From Nitrosomonadaceae bacterium (lineage in GTDB: Bacteria; Pseudomonadota; Gammaproteobacteria; Burkholderiales; Usitatibacteraceae): DNA of 6,645 bases. The stretch is taken from NCBI GenBank assembly GCA_021300055.1, contig JAJTHU010000244.1, positions 1-6,645 of the forward strand, in the 5' to 3' direction. Position 1 is the stretch's first letter. Each line of letters begins with the position of its first letter. Positions 6,359-6,645 of this stretch are shown piece after piece. The notes beneath the pieces are model-generated. The model worked only from the letters and a program-made list of their open reading frames with translations. It made no database searches and had not been told where the DNA came from. Made by a program: the position numbers and the translations under genes.

Positions 6359-6645
6359 CTACAGGGGCTGCTGACAATTCCAGCAGAAATCAAACTCACC
6401 CGGACTGACTTCGTGGCAAGTCGCACAGACTCGCGTCTCTATCGTTGAGTGGCGCGTCTGGTAATCCGCAATGACCGACTTTGCGTGCGCCTCTTGGTGC
6501 GGCTGCGTGATCCACACCTGTGGTTGACCTGACGGTACGGGCACGAGGCCGATCAACGAGTTGGCGTTCTCATTGAAGACGTGCGCGGGGATGCCAGCTT
6601 GCTGTAGCAAATCGCGAAGCAAGTGGGCATCAGGCAGGTTGGGGG
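6359..6645 (-). CDS. DUF2007 (putative signal-transducing) protein with C-terminal zinc ribbon, 5' partial
   Basis: The frame is open to the window edge, so the start lies beyond 6645 and 94 residues are visible. They begin PNLPDAHLLRDLLQQAGI, followed by VFNENANSLIGLVPVPSG and then VWI. This is the typical DUF2007 order: a helix that recalls 'leaves/species of aligned proteins' after a short first strand, then NEN, then a Pro-rich turn and a V-W strand. A helix with AKSVIADYQ (about 58-66) closes the domain. The C-terminal 25 residues contain CATC and CWNC, spaced CxxC-x10-CxxC, which should bind one zinc. DUF2007 proteins are annotated as putative signal-transducing proteins, but no biochemical role is established that I know of. 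Usually only about 5-10 residues precede PNLP, so little is likely missing. A TTG at 6622 could be taken as a start but would cut off the conserved NLPDAH segment. It is not related to the AST operon by function. Confidence 0.85.
   Translation of the reverse strand, partial: PNLPDAHLLRDLLQQAGIPAHVFNENANSLIGLVPVPSGQPQVWITQPHQEAHAKSVIADYQTRHSTIETRVCATCHEVSPGEFDFCWNCQQPL

Noticed and set aside
6285..6377. Longer version of the 104-aa protein starting near 6377
   Set aside because: It would overlap the end of the DUF2007 gene and read through the inverted repeat. The AAGGA site points to the ATG at 6284.
6082..6408. 108-codon + strand open frame opposite the 104-aa gene
   Set aside because: No ribosome site was seen. 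The reverse frame has a strong one and ends in step with its neighbours. The Ala/Gly-rich part mirrors the Ala/Pro segment of the real gene.

Overview
The window holds most of an arginine succinyltransferase (AST) operon on the + strand. This is the ammonia-producing route that breaks arginine down to glutamate and succinate. It is followed by two small genes on the - strand that converge on the operon. The AST enzyme is encoded as two adjacent paralogous subunits (AruF/AruG type, as in Pseudomonas) rather than the single AstA of E. coli. The composition is moderately GC-rich, and there is a neighbouring DUF2007 protein with a C-terminal zinc ribbon. Together these suggest a proteobacterium, probably beta (Burkholderiales-like) or possibly gamma. 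The genus cannot be fixed from this sequence.

Layout: positions 2-940 carry the 3' three quarters of astC (succinylornithine transaminase), whose start lies before the window. After a 23-base gap comes aruF (964-2055), then aruG (2055-3143), astD (3140-4603) and astB (4600-5943). The last three junctions overlap by 1, 4 and 4 bases, so these genes are almost certainly cotranscribed and translationally coupled. All four genes complete within the window are full length, with recognisable active-site residues and no frameshift. The operon promoter must lie upstream of the window.

How the genes work together: AruF/AruG succinylate arginine. AstB hydrolyses N2-succinylarginine to N2-succinylornithine, ammonia and CO2. 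AstC transaminates succinylornithine to succinylglutamate semialdehyde. AstD oxidises that to N-succinylglutamate. The last enzyme, the desuccinylase AstE, is not in the window: astB is followed at once by a convergent gene.

Positions 5970-6645 hold two - strand genes. One is an unrecognised 104-residue protein with an Ala/Pro-rich N-terminus. Upstream of it is the C-terminal part of a DUF2007 protein ending in a CxxC-x10-CxxC zinc ribbon, which runs off the window. A perfect 8-bp inverted repeat (6328-6355) sits between them, and a short GC-rich hairpin (5952-5966) sits between the converging genes. I saw no tRNA, rRNA, CRISPR array or mobile element. Most of the window is a well-known catabolic operon. 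The less explained parts are the missing astE, the small unknown gene and the intergenic inverted repeat.
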